A DNA stretch of 64,000 bases, taken from assembly GCF_000004075.3 (NCBI RefSeq), contig NC_026659.2, positions 3,100,001 through 3,164,000 of the forward strand, given 5' to 3'. The stretch is from Cucumis sativus. Lineage: Eukaryota; Streptophyta; Magnoliopsida; Cucurbitales; Cucurbitaceae. A program made the translations under genes and the position numbers. Below the pieces are notes generated by a model. The model was given only the letters and a program-made list of their open reading frames with translations, was not told where the DNA came from and did not search any database. This document shows, one piece after another, positions 24,262 through 37,258 of this stretch (position 1 is the stretch's first letter; the number at the start of each line of letters is the position of its first letter).

Positions 24262-27200
24262 ATGGAGCGGGAACAAAGCTGCTCCGCCTTGGGAGGTCAA
24301 TCTCACCCAAATCATCACCAGACGTTGATTCTGAAATCCATTTTCTTCTTGGATGGCTACGGCGAGGTCTTACTCACTTCCAATTCAGATGGCTTGTTTT
24401 GGGAATCGGTTGACTCCCCTGAAACTGTAATTTCTTCTTCTCTATGTGGGTTTCCTCAATTTTGAATTTGACCCACATTCTTGGATTCTTTCTATTGTTC
24501 TTGTTTCTTTGATCCCTGTTCGTCTTTTCGTCTTTTCTTCATGTGGGTCGTTGGTTTCTCTTATTGGGTGAAACATGTGTTAGCGTTTTTTTTTTTGTGT
24601 TGAGGAGTGTTTATGGACATATCTTTTTTATTTTCATTTCATGTATTAGGAACAAACAACGTATCTTCATATTTTCATAATGGTATGAATATGATATTGT
24701 GCTGTCTTTCGTTTTGTCTTTCACCCAAAATGGCTATACTTTTTAAGATATTGCATTTCACTTATCCTTGGTCTAGCTAATTTGTGACTTTCCATTGGCT
24801 TTTATAGGTTCTATGCCTATCTTATTCCTCTATCTTTTTTTTATTGATGTATGGAAAGTGGTGTCGATCTGCGTATAATTAGTGGATAAGCATCAATTGT
24901 CATCTGAGATGATATGGTTTCCACCTTGCAATTGTTGAACTCAAATATGGGAAGTGGTTTGTTCGATATTGTTTAAAATGGAATGGTAGTGGTTTTCTTA
25001 TTCTGATGCTAATGACAAATATAATATCTTCTTAAGATCAGTTTTGTACAATTGAATTGGATAGGATGGTTCAGATTGCTTGGGCATTAAGCTTGCTCCT
25101 GAAGCTCCAGCAGAGGTCAACTTTTCTGATGTATATGGTGTTGAGTTTGACAATTTTGGAGTGATTCGAAAATCAAAACTTGCAGTTGCTCCAAGCTGTA
25201 TATTATGTGATGAATACGAGGTTTTTCGTTGCTCATTTGTTGATTATTTCTTCACGTCCTTAGATTTTTTATTGTGTTAATACGTTATGCTTACTGTTAT
25301 TTGCTACTGAAACAGATGTATAGATTTAAAGTGTACAGTTTTCAAAGATCAAAATCTCAGCCTGCTCAGTGGGTCCTGACTACATTTACGTTCGGCCATA
25401 AAGACCAGCAAACATGTCAGATGTGGGTAAATCAGATTGATGCATCTTTGGTCCTTCAAGATGAGAGACCAAAGAATCTTCTTGTAAGTGATGGTAACCA
25501 TAGACCAATTTTCATTTTGTTTGTGATAGGGTATTGACTACACTTAAAATTTTGAGCTTCTTGTACTTCTATCAAAAGAACAGCAAGTTAGATCCAGGAC
25601 ATCCTTATTCAATTGGACGAGATGAATGTTTCACATCTTTGATCTTTTAAATCAAAATTTTGATCCAATTACTCATCTTTTCCTGTTGATTGGTTAATAT
25701 ATATAAGTGACCTAGTATTGTTTTTTGATACTTATTAAGCTTTTTTTTGGCGGACTAGGTTTTTGTTAATCCAAGGAGTGGGAAAGGGATAGGAAGTAGA
25801 ACCTGGGAAGCAGTGGTTCCCATATTTTTACGGGCTAAAATAAACACAAAGGTAAAACTTTGCTTTAATATTTGTGATTGTATGTACTGTTACCAAATAC
25901 ATGCATTAATCACAATTTGATCTTATTTTTTCATTTCATGATGGTTAAAAAAATTGCCCTATTTCAGGTGATTGTGACCGAAAGGGCAAATCATGCATTT
26001 GATGTAATGGCATCTACTTCAAACAAGGACCTTAAAATGTATGATGGTATTGTTGCTGTTGTAAGTAAGAGATCTCTGCGTTTTTACTTTTTAACTCCAA
26101 GATGGATAAATCAGGTCAAGCTATATTATTATGGAGCAATTACCAATTAGTCAATCATATGTATTGTTTGTTTTCAACCCTCCATTTCTCCTATAAAGAC
26201 GGCATTGCCCCAGAAGTTTTTTGTCTTATTTAATAAGTGATTCCCCAATAAAAAGAATTTGCATCTTTTCAATTCCAACGTCAAATTCGAGCAATTAGCT
26301 ATTTTTGGGAACATGATACTGCTCATATTTCTATTTTTAGAGGCATATAGTATTAGATAATGTAAAACCTAGAGCTTGTCTGTTGGTGCTCCAACTTGGT
26401 CGTCATAACATTGTGGCTAAATACATGATGTTTGATTCTGTAAAGATACTGCAGCGATTCTTCTTATTTTGTTTTAACTTTTTATATTTCAGTCACCTAA
26501 ATAACTGATATTTGCTCTGAAAGATTTTGCAAGTTCCTGCTCTTCCTCTTTCTCTGTTTGTGTCTCTATCTTATTTTTTTGCTGTATTTGTCCCCAGGGT
26601 GGAGATGGTTTCTTCAATGAGATCCTCAATGGTTTTCTTTTGTCGAGGCATTTGGCACATTACCCACCAACACCTTCAGATATCATAGACTGCCGGCAGG
26701 CTGAAGGTAACTATCCTAATGAAGCGATAAATGCAATTGTCAATGGAAGTGAAGATCAGGCACCACTCCTGTCAAGTTCTAAGTCTGGTGGATTAGGACT
26801 CTCAACTTCTCGTATGTACTTTGGAAAACATTTCTTTTTCAAATGAAAATCATAGGGCCCATTTGATAATGGTTTTGCTTTTAGTTTTGTTTTTAAAATT
26901 TATGCTTATTTACTTACTGACATAGCTTTTCTTTTCTTTTTTTTTTCTGAAATCATAGCTAAATTTTAAAAAAGGGAAGAAAAACTAAAAGAAAAGAATA
27001 ATAGCTTTCACCTTTCATTAACCTGTTCTTTGTTTATTTAAATTTGGCTAGAATTCCAAAAGTTGTATGAGAAGTGAAAAACTAAGCAAGGAAAATATAG
27101 GTGATAGTTTTTATAAGCTTAATTTTTAAAAACAAGAAACTAGAAACAAAATCGTTGCCAAATGTGGCCTTAATTATTTGGTTTGTTGGTTATAGGTAGT

Positions 27201-30200
27201 TCACTGATGTGTCATTGGATATGTCTAAAATTCAGGGAGTAAAGATGGTTCTTGGGATACAGGATAGAATATTTCACACTGTTAGAGGTGAAGCCAATAA
27301 ATTACAATGGCAATATTCAATCCTCACCTGTCCCCTGGTTCTTTGCTCCTCAACTGATGTCACTCAGTTGTAACACTTTTCAATCTTCTTACCAGGGAAC
27401 TCAACAGATCATGATTCTGAATTTCCAGCATTTCATACATGGTTTCGATTCGGAATCATTCCTGCGGGCTCAACAGACGCTATTGTGATGTGGTACCTTT
27501 TCTTATCTTGCAACTCATGTCTACATCAACTTGCATTTAATCGTTCAATTTTAAGTTCCAGCATGAAAATTCTTTAATATTTAGGAGTTAGATTAAAAAT
27601 TCTAGTGAATATTTTTGCTTCTATATCGTATAATCTTTCTAGCGACTCTTCTAACTACAATCTGTTAGGTATCTACCCTACCTGCACTTAGTAAAATCAC
27701 CGAACAAAGGATAGAGAAAAATAGGGAGGACGCTCCCTGTTTCGATGTTATATTCAAAAATGAATTCCACCACTAGTTCACAATGATATCGAAGTTGCTA
27801 AGCCAAAATAACACAAAGAAACAACAATTGCAAATAGAAAGCATAACAGTCACGAAACACTGCAGCACTCTCGAGAGAGCTGGAAATCCCCTCCTATCTT
27901 TCAACCTTAAGCCAAATTCTTCTCTGCCACACCTTGAAACCCAAAATTCAGCTGGGTAATAATACGTTATAGTTGCCAGTTGGTGTTTGTAACAAAATAT
28001 TTACGAGAGGTCTATCTCTGAAACAAGCACTTTCCTTGCTTTTTCGTTTTGAATCAGCTCGTATCAAAACTTCTCTATGGTGTTCTGTTTCTAATCTTTT
28101 TATTAGTTTACATGACATATTTTTTATTTGGGTGCTGTAATCATTCCTTTATAATTTTGATTTATTGTTCTATTTTCTCTCCTCACTTCAAAAGTTTGTA
28201 TCTTTTGAACATCATTCTGTTTTCATTTTTTCAACAAAAAGTTATGTTTCTTGTTAAAATACAAAATTTATGGTTCCGGTTCGCCAATAATCAGTATTGT
28301 TTTTGTTGAATAATATTTTGGTCATTAAAGATCTATCTCTATCAACAAGTCGATGCTCCTATTCCCTTTGTTTGGTTTTGAAGCACCACCTTCTGGTTTA
28401 TGTTCATGAATGTTACTAGACGGTTTTTTTTTTTTTTCTTTTTCATTTTTTTTTTTTTTTTGAGTTGACTCAAAGCAGACTGCAAAAATGTGCTGGAACT
28501 CATACTAATAAATGGGAAGATTTTAATTTGAGGCTGTTCTATCCTTGCAGTTCTACTGGATGCCGAGATCCTATTACATCAACCCTCCAAATTGTCTTGG
28601 GTAAAAGAGTCCACCTCGATATAGCTCAAGTAGTAAGGTGGAAAAAGACTCCAACATCAAAGTTTGATCCTTGTGTACGCTATGCGGCTTCTTTTGCTGG
28701 GTACATTCTCATTTTCATTGTGTTATACTTATACTTCAAATAGGATGATAATTAAGCTTTCATTGAATTAGTTTTTCTTTTTCGCAACTCTATCCACTCT
28801 TTACTTCTGGTTTGTTATCTTCCAGGAAGTTGATTTGTTGTGTGCATAGGCTTAATGGCTTTCAAGAACATATTTTCTTCTTGCAAGAACAATAAACTAG
28901 CTATAAGTTTGCTGTTTATTGATTCAAAAGAAGCATATGTACATATATGGCTAATTTTAGTTGCAGTAGTAAAACTCCAAATTGAAACTCGATTTGGCAT
29001 GCAATACATGAACTTTTATTTCTCATTTACAAATCCATTTTGTTTATGCTGCTTACTCTCAGTTTGGTCTTACTTCTGGTTAATTTTGTTGCTAAAAACG
29101 AAGAAACTCCGGTACCAAATGCTTGACAAATCTTGGTAGAGCTCATTTATCATTTGGTATCAAACCTGGAAACGAACAAATAGGTCTTTCCAGAAAATAC
29201 ATTCTGCACGAAAATCATGGTCTTTCTAAGGCCTACGCATAATTCGTGCACAATTTATTTTATGCAAAGTTTGTCTCTAATTTGTTAAGAAACAATGTGC
29301 AATTCTGGACTATTGGACTGCATTAATTTGGTTGTTTGGTGGCATAACTTCCTTAATAAGCACAATCTTTCAGCTACTGCTTGTTGGCATATTTTCTTGA
29401 ACTTTTGGAAGCTTCCCCCCAAATTTGTGCATATTTTATTTTCAGATATGGATTTTATGGAGATGTCATTACGGAGAGTGAAAAGTTACGATGGATGGGG
29501 CCTAGACGCTATGATTATGCTGGCACAAGAGTGTTCTTAAGGCATAGGTATCTTCAGTCGGATTTACTTGAAAACATCTAAATTTCTTTCGAACTCAGTT
29601 ATCAAACAGAATAAACTCGTGGCTTGACTTTTTCACAGTTCATACGAAGCAGAGATAGCCTATGTAGATACAAAGTCAGAAGACACTAATGCAAAAGGGA
29701 AAAGAGTACTATGCCGTAGCAATTGTAGTATTTGTAACACAAGGCCACACTTACAGCATTCTCATACTGGCTCAAGTTCACGTCAGGATGAAACAAGATG
29801 GTTGAAATCCAAGGGACGGTTCCTAAGTATTGGTGCTGCTGTAATCTCTTGTCGTAATGAAAAAGCACCGGACGGCTTGGTAGCTGATGCTCACCTTTCA
29901 GATGGCTTCCTGCATCTTATCTTGATCAGAGACTGCCACCACGCCCTCTATCTTTGGTAAAACAATCTCTGTCGATCATGTCGACTGAGCTTTTTCTGCT
30001 GCATTCATAAGTCTCCACTGGATTTGTCAATTCATTACTTATATTTTTTGTTTGGAGATCCTCTCATTCTTGACAAGCCTTACTTTGTTTTTAATGGATA
30101 TGAATAGGCACCTTACCCAGCTGGCCAGAAAAGGTGGAAATCCAATGGATTTCAAGTTTGTGGAACATCATAAGGTATGTTTAGTCTACATCCTTTATTT

Positions 30201-32672
30201 CAACACTAGCTAAATAACAAACGTAGTTTGAATTACTTTGATGGTGGTGTCTGCTTAGTACTTGTATTGTGAAGTTTAAACTATAATGTACGTTTTTGCT
30301 ACTAGGCCAAAAGAGACAATATCATTGCGCACTTCATAACAAAGATAACACAACATTATGAATATTACGTCATCTCACGGATGTTTATTTTAAATTGTAA
30401 TTGCATCTGGAACACCTAACAGGTTTTAAGCATATGCCCACCAGGAAGCTAAACTAAACTCTATAAGCTAATACTCAATTACCATTAGGATTTGTGGTTT
30501 GAACCAAACAGCAAGTAACTCAAAAGAACTAATGAATAATGCAAGTCTGAGACTGCCCTGACCAGTTGAGGACAATTCTTGTTAATTGTTATGCACATTG
30601 TTAGACAATCCACCAGCATAAGGCTGCATCCTGCCCGAGTTCGAAGGTCCACCCTAGTTGTTTGCCTATGGTGCTCCCCAGTTGTTATTTGGCTGTGGCC
30701 CTCCATAATCGTTCTGTGCCGGCATCCTACCCGAGTTTGAAGGTCCACCATAGTTGTTTGCCTGTGGTGCTCCCCAGTAGTTATTTGGCTGTGACCCTCC
30801 ATAGTTGTGTGGTGGTGGCGGTCCTTTAAAGTTGTTCGGTGGCGGTGGTGGTGGTCTGTTAAAGTTGTTCGGTGGAGGTGGTGGACTGTTATAGTTGTTT
30901 GGTGGTGGTGGAGGTGGTCTGTTAAAGTTGTACGGCGGCGGCTGATTGGGAGAAGCATTTGGGAATTCTCTATTTTGAATGTTTTCCCTCCTCTCAAAGT
31001 TTCTTGACCTATCAAAATTGCGAGGTCTAACAATGCGCTTATTCCTCTCGCCAGCTTTAGCATTGTTTCTAATCCATTCTTCATGGTACATGGGATCATA
31101 AGGAACAGCTTGTCCGTGTATAAAAGGCTCCCCTCCATAACTTTTATTCTTAACATCCAAGTATGAATCAGGAAGAACCCAACGAACCTTAGGCAGTTCT
31201 TTGATTTTGTAAGAAAGTTCTTCAGAAACAAGGCACCCAAATGCAAAGTAGCATCTTGTCGAAACAGAGTATATCTTCATCCTAGCTTCTTCCTCACTTC
31301 CAACAACCATGGCAAGCGTTTTGATATAGCTGTCGATAATCTCATCCCTCGTGAGTTGTTCATCTGGTTTCTCCATGACAATGAGCCAGTGTTCAAAATC
31401 ACACCCATCAAGTAATATGGTCTCCTTAGGTGGGCGATTAGACCAATTGGGATTGGGATCATTGAGAGACGAAGAAGCGACACGAGTAGCAAAATCCCTC
31501 ACGGTCAGGGCCGGAGAGAGACGGCGGAAATCAGCGGCGGGTATAGCAACAAGGGGACGGAAGCGGCGGAGAAGGGAGAAAGAGGAGTGAGAAGAGGCGG
31601 AGATGGTGGCTCCGCCTGTAGCGAGAAACGAACGAGTAAACATAGAAGACAAAATTAGGGCTTTAGAAGGGAGAGAGCGAGAGACGAAGAGCTGAGTCGC
31701 CATAGGAGAAGACGGATGAAACAAGGACGAGGGAAGGGTTTTTGTAGTTTTTGCTAGGAAAAAACCGAGATCGAAAACCAAACCAACCCAATCGAATTGG
31801 TTTGGTTCTTTAACTATAAAATTTGGTCATCTGTCTTTATATTCTGAGAAAACCAAATATAAAATTATGGGTTCGAAATTATCTTTTCATAAAAATCAAT
31901 CAAAATCCAGTCAAATTGAACCGAACCGAACCAATAATATATATATATATATGTGCTCTTTATTAGGTTTCTTTTAATATTTTAATTATTATGACAAAAA
32001 TAAAAATTAAAAATTTGAAGAAAAATGACAAAAATAGATAACCAAACCAATAATAACTCTATCCAAATAAAACGGTTTGAGTCTTTCATTGTAAGATCAA
32101 TTGGTTTGATTTGGTTCTTGATTAGCTCTGTATAAAACCAAACTATCACCTCTACTGCTAATGACTAAATAATAAGAAAATGTGTTTATGAGATAAATAT
32201 TCTTTTTTTTTTATCTCAATGCATCAACAAATCCAAAAACAAAATTAGTGGTATTAGTTTGGTTAATATATTCGATATACTACTTAGTTATATCACATTT
32301 ATCATTTTGTTTTCTCTACGTATTCATAACTTTCTACTACGTTTGTTTGTGCTTGTTCAATAGTCATGTCACATCATCATTTAGAAATATATCAAAACCT
32401 TTTAAGTCTTATTTAAGACACTAAAGCATTAAAAGTTCAAGTTATTTTCGCATACGTTCTCTGTGCAAACACCATATGATGGAAGCTAATTTATTTGATG
32501 GTTTGTTTTTCTAATTGATTATTGGATTGTGTAGACTACAGCTTTCACATTCACTTCATTTGGTGATCAAAGTGTTTGGAATTTGGATGGGGAGCTGTTT
32601 GAAGCACACCAACTTTCAGCCCAAGTATTTCGTGGTCTCATAACTTTGTTTGCTTCTGGCCCTGAAGTTTGA
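24262..32672 (+). CDS. CERK: ceramide kinase
   Basis: Phosphorylates ceramide to ceramide-1-phosphate; the Arabidopsis orthologue is ACD5, which restrains programmed cell death. Twelve exons: 24262-24426, 25065-25220, 25316-25483, 25759-25851, 25968-26060, 26598-26811, 27396-27492, 28551-28700, 29446-29547, 29639-29956, 30108-30174 and 32535-32672, giving 586 residues. The diacylglycerol/sphingosine-kinase-like catalytic domain shows the nucleotide loop NPRSGKG (residues 167-173), GGDGFFNEILNG (from 226) and IPAGSTDA (about 318-325). The CxxxCxxC motif specific to ceramide kinases is at 438-445. The last exon encodes the conserved end (FTSFGDQSVWNLDGE through FASGPEV). All junctions are GT-AG and in frame. 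The last intron (2360 bases) holds an opposite-strand MORF gene. The start is the first ATG of a long GC-richer exon. Confidence 0.93.
27650..28020. repeat. possible dispersed element in ceramide kinase intron 7
   Basis: This stretch (TGTTAGGTATCTACCCTACC ... GAGAGAGCTGGAAATCCCC ... CCAAATTCTTCTCTGCCACACC) differs in texture from the T-rich intron around it. It has scattered similarity in the same order to 42500-42760 in the U-box gene intron (TTAGGATTC, AGAGGGCTGG, CCAAATTCTCCACACC). It may be two old copies of one transposable element; I cannot name the family. Confidence 0.3.
30627..30818 (-). repeat. 96-bp in-frame tandem repeat at MORF gene 3' end
   Basis: Two imperfect copies, 30723-30818 and 30627-30722, encode units of the form WGAPQANNYGGPSNSGRM. 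The downstream unit has TAG at 30666-30668, where its partner has CAG (Gln), and TAG at 30654-30656, where its partner has a Tyr codon. The annotated stop is therefore a change within an old repeat. Confidence 0.8.
30666..31703 (-). CDS. MORF8-like: MORF8/RIP1-like organellar RNA editing factor, nested in CERK intron
   Basis: Multiple organellar RNA editing factors dimerise and bind PPR proteins to allow C-to-U editing in mitochondria and plastids. The single uninterrupted exon encodes 345 residues from ATG 31703; an in-frame ATG at 31781 adds 26 residues, but MATQLFVSRSL is the typical start. A Ser/Arg-rich, acid-poor N-terminus looks like an organelle transit peptide. The MORF box spans about residues 97-212 (LLDGCDFEHWLIV ... 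KIYSVSTRCYFAFG ... VRWVLPDSYLD ... GGEPFIHGQAVPYDP). From about 256 the tail is Pro/Asn/Gly-rich. The gene lies on the strand opposite to CERK, wholly inside its last intron. The absence of introns suggests a retroposed copy, though no poly-A tract is evident. The tail ends at a TAG within a repeat (see the repeat entry). Confidence 0.88.
   Translation of the reverse strand: MATQLFVSRSLPSKALILSSMFTRSFLATGGATISASSHSSFSLLRRFRPLVAIPAADFRRLSPALTVRDFATRVASSSLNDPNPNWSNRPPKETILLDGCDFEHWLIVMEKPDEQLTRDEIIDSYIKTLAMVVGSEEEARMKIYSVSTRCYFAFGCLVSEELSYKIKELPKVRWVLPDSYLDVKNKSYGGEPFIHGQAVPYDPMYHEEWIRNNAKAGERNKRIVRPRNFDRSRNFERRENIQNREFPNASPNQPPPYNFNRPPPPPPNNYNSPPPPPNNFNRPPPPPPNNFKGPPPPHNYGGSQPNNYWGAPQANNYGGPSNSGRMPAQNDYGGPQPNNNWGAP
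31778..32157. repeat. possible MITE/hAT-like remnant upstream of MORF gene
   Basis: At 31780-31812 AACCAAACC is followed closely by its reverse complement GGTTTGGTT. Further variants (GAACCGAACCGAACC near 31920, AACCAAACCAATAA near 32042, TTTGATTTGGTT near 32118) fill the stretch. It ends on the lower strand with TAGAGGTGATAGTTTGG, a terminus style common in plant hAT-like MITEs. The left boundary is unclear. Confidence 0.3.
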
Positions 32673-35600
32673 ATTAGGTATTCTTATACAAATACTCTTC
32701 TCTACTCCCTTCGAGTTTTGTAAACGAAGGAGGATGCTTCGTTTTTCTATCGGGGTTTAATCAAATGTACCCGTCTTTGTAACTATTGTAAATGTACAAT
32801 TTGCATTATTTAAACCATGTTTGCTGACATTTTTATTTCTTGTTTCCAAAGTTATGCTTATTTGCTTATAAAATTTTTGTTTGTTTTGTAATCTACATCC
32901 AAAGACTTTGGAATATTGAAACATAATAGTCACCGAACGAAACTTATGGTTGAATTATTAATAAGGAAATGTTTCTCTTCTTTTCTTTTTTTATTTAAAC
33001 TAATCAAAAAAAAAAAAATTGAATCGATTCGGTTATGTTTAGATCAAGAGCAATCTTACTTTAAATTTCATCAAAGCCAACGGATAAAGTCTAAGAATAA
33101 ATCATCAATTTAATCTTTATATGGTTTGCGTTGAATGAAAACGACGTGTTTTTATCGTTAATTAGTTGTTTCGTGCAATCATAAAAAGCTTAATTGCAAT
33201 GTATGGGGTCCTCAAAAGATTGGAAGCATTAAATTTGTAATGTTATTTTTGAAGTATGTGTACATAAATGCTCATCAATTTTGATATATAGTTTTGTATG
33301 AGAGCATATGTTTATGTCACTTTAGAAGTAATTACTCAATGTTAGACTATAGTCCTATAATCTTTCTTTATTTAAAATAAGTAAACTATAGCGTTGCTTT
33401 CAATATTAGAGTTTGAAAATAAGACTAAAACCCATTGGTCGAGAGTATAGGTTTAGTTGATTGAACTCATTAAATTATTATATTTAGTAGTACCTACTAC
33501 TCCTATTCATAATTTAACACGTCATTAAATGATATATCAGTTTTTTCTTCATTTATTTCTAATCTATGAAGGTTAATGCAAATTTTTACATACTTCTTTA
33601 GTATTAAAAAGTTTCGCATTTTAACCGTGCTTATATTGACACAAATACTTGTATTTGAACAATTTTTTTAAAAAGTTCGAAGATATTAATTTTTTTAATT
33701 TAAAGTTTTTATTAAGAAAATATTTAAGTGCAACCCTAACAACATATATATTCGTGCATTTCACCAAATTGTTCAATCATAATTTGACACACGATAAAAA
33801 GTTTCAATATTTTGATTTATTTTTTTATGAATATGATAACAGTAAGATGGGATATATTCATTTTGAAATACACCCGAGTATTTCATTTATTTATTATTTA
33901 TTTAGAAACTTATTAGGTTTTGAGAAGGGCATAGAGTTGAATTTAAAATTTGATCATTCCATGCTTTTTCCAAGTCTTTCAAGTTACCATATTATATTCC
34001 ATCTTCATAGACTTTGAGGAAGAGATACATTAATATTCAAATACAATCTTTAGTTTTCATTTTAATTTACAAATATATTTTTGAGTAAATTATTTCATAT
34101 TATATAATAAACTTCGTTACATTCACCACTATGATATTTCATTAGATATAGACATTTTTAAACAAATAATATCATTTTTTGTGCATTTTTTCTACAAGTT
34201 ATTTGTTTGTTTGATTAATTCTTTTTTTTTTTTTTTAAATTACAAGTTGTTTATTTAAGGCATTATTAAACTTCCAAATTGACATAAAATAAACCTCTCA
34301 ACTATTCTCTATTTTTTTAAAAAAATAAATTAAATCGTGATTAACAACTATCGATATTTTATTAATAAAACTATGTTTAAATTGACACATAACACTCTTG
34401 TTAATTATCATGTTTTTTACCCTATAAAATTCTTATCTTTCAGGTAAAAGTTTTCTTTCTTTTAGGTTTTTCATCGTATGTTATGATCGGTGGTTGGTTG
34501 CTCAATTAAATGCTTTTGTTTCTTTGAAAAATGGGTGAACACTTGATTAGTATTGAAAATTTAAAGCAACACATATTATCTCGACTATTCAATCCTATTA
34601 TTTAATGTGAAATATAAAGGTGTTTTTTAGAGAATAAAAAGTCGAAATAGTGATTGACATGTACTTATTCAAGAATTTAAAGATTAAACTTATGTTTGAT
34701 ATTCAAATTACAAAATAAATGCACAATTTTATTGTTTTGATTTGAATATATATTAAAAAATTTATTATTTGAATTTAGACTTAGATGAAAGAATCCCAGT
34801 TTTGGTTTGATTTAGTATATATAATTATTTTTTAAATAAGATTAGTCTATAATGTATGGATTACAATCATATGTCATTCATTTACATTATTATTTAGATG
34901 GTAACAAATTAGATTGCCAAATTAAACATAGTTTAGTAAAATAAATTAATTAATTATCATCCTAATTAAATGTCAAGGTAATTATACATTAAGGATAATA
35001 TATTAATTAGTACTCTCTTTTGTGAAGTTTGAGTTTAATTCTCATCATCTTCTTATTTGTTGTAAAAATAAATTAAAATCCATATCTTCTTTTATAAACA
35101 AATATAAAATAACACTTTGATATATTTTATAAATATTTCGAGTAGTTTTGTCATTTCTTATAGTTTTCTTTTATCGCTAAGAGAATTTTTAAAAACAAAC
35201 AAATTTTACAAAATATTTACAATATATATCAAATTCTAAATTCTATCACTCATAGTCAGTAATGTAATCCAAAATTTTGTTATAACTTGTAACTATTTTA
35301 ATTTATTTTGCTATTTTTAAAAATGCTAATTTATAAAATGGTAAAATGCACTTTTGGTTCTTCGCAAAGTTTGAAGATTGTGTCTGTTTGATTACTAAAG
35401 TTTTAAAAGGAACATTTTAGCTTCTAAGCTAAAACAAAAACTATAATCTAAGATCGAGAGTGTATTTTATCGAAGTTTGAATATGGATTTAATGCTAACT
35501 ACTTAACAACAAACTTTCCACCCGAATGTTTAACATTATTAGAAAATAAAATTGAATATCTCACAAAATAAAAAATAAAAAAGTTGAAAAAAATACACAT

Positions 35601-36561
35601 TTTATTGACTTTTGTTTTTGTTTTTTTTATAATCATTATTGAGAAAAGTAAATAAAATACGCAAATCCACATTATTTTATTGACTTTTCTTAAATTCATT
35701 CTCTATGTGTAGTTTGCATTTCTTTAGTTCATAGAATTTCAAAATAAACTATTTAATCCTTTAGAAAATAAATATGTTTATTTAAATTTTGAAACTTAAT
35801 AATTTTAAATTCTCATAAACCAATCAATTTAGCACATATTATGATGGTTATCTTTGTAAATCATCCATGGGTTAACTTTAAACGTGTACAGATTTGTTCA
35901 GGGGTAGACTATATGAATTAACAATTTTTAAATTTTCTTTTTCTTCAAAGGACTAAGTGGATTAATTTGTGAAATATATATGCATAACTTTAGAGTTTTA
36001 AATTGATATGACGATTAAAGCAATATGCTATGAATGGGATTTTTTTTCTTTTCTAAATGAAAGTATATTATTTATTTCATTATAGCAATTTTTTAAGAAG
36101 AAAATTAAAGAAATTCTAATATACTTATCAAAGTCAAAGTTAAGCATTCACAAAATTGAAATTTTCTTTAATCATGAGTCGAACTTGATTCACTGATAAT
36201 TTATGGATTAATGATGTAGAGCTCTCCGAGCATAAAAGTTTGATTGTGTAGAAGAATTGGTTCCTTTTGTTTTCACATGGCGATTTATGGTTGCTCTGCT
36301 GCACTACACTACAAGAGTAGGGAGCACAGCATGTCTAATAAATATTAGTTCTTATTCCTTGACGCCAAATTTGAGTAGTTATTACTGTAGAACTTCATCA
36401 TCTTGAAAAGTCCAACTTCATTTCTCAACAATTAGCAGAGAAATGAAGAATGGAAAACCAAAAACAATTTGACCCATTTCCCCATTTCTTCCTTTTCCTG
36501 CACTAATACGATTCCCATCTTTTTTCTTTTAGATTATTATTAGACTTTCAAACGCAGCTGT

Positions 36562-36612
<51 letters not shown>

Positions 36613-37258
36613 GTTTTGAGGGACGGCGAACTTGGGCATCTCTAACGGGAAATTCTGCCTGTGGAGGGTACTGTTTCATTTTCTCTACCCATTTTTGTTT
36701 TTTTTTGTATTTGCTTCTTGCTGAGAGGAACTTAACTGGGTTGTTTTTATTTTTTATTTTCGTTGAGGATTTCATGCAGCTGGGACTTGTTTTTCTGTTT
36801 TGGTTTTAATTCGTGAATTGGGAATTCCTCATTTGTTGTTATTTTTGGTGGGGTTTTATTGTAAGACTAACTTCTGTTTGATTCTTTTTTGTATTCTCTA
36901 GTTTGTAAGTGAGATTAAAGAGTTTGAGTAGTACAGATGCTCTAAATTAGTGGAAGTTCCTTCTGGTTTGTGATTTGTTTTCCTGTTTCGAGCTTGTTAA
37001 TTCTTGTGATCCTAGTTTTGTTACTTTCTTTGAATTTCTTTGTTATTTTTCTGCTTCTTCTTCTTGTAGTAGTAGAGGGAGGTTTTTCCCCAACATACAA
37101 TGTTATACAAGGTATCTAATTTGATATCTTAGATAGAAGGTCCACCAAATACGAGTCATTTTGAATTATTATTCCATTTTTGTTGTTAATGATTTGTGTA
37201 CTTAACTGAATTGCTTTCCCCATTGCTTAGGAGGTTTGATGCTAAAAGTTGCATAATT
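32673..37258. other. AT-rich intergenic region between CERK and the U-box gene
   Basis: No gene is recognised. About 32673-32830 is the probable CERK 3' UTR. The middle is strongly AT-rich with several short homopolymer runs. A long T tract lies at about 36570-36612. The stretch 36360-37258 is probably promoter and 5' UTR of the U-box gene. The open frame 33649-34017 is Phe/Lys/Ile/Tyr-rich and looks like chance translation of AT-rich DNA. Confidence 0.5.

Noticed and set aside
30485-31246. 253-codon minus-strand frame, His/Thr-rich
   Set aside because: It is the shifted frame of the MORF Pro/Asn-rich repeat region.
33649-34017. 122-codon open frame in AT-rich DNA
   Set aside because: Composition is Phe/Lys/Asn/Ile/Tyr-rich as expected from AT-rich random sequence, with no motif and no splice context.
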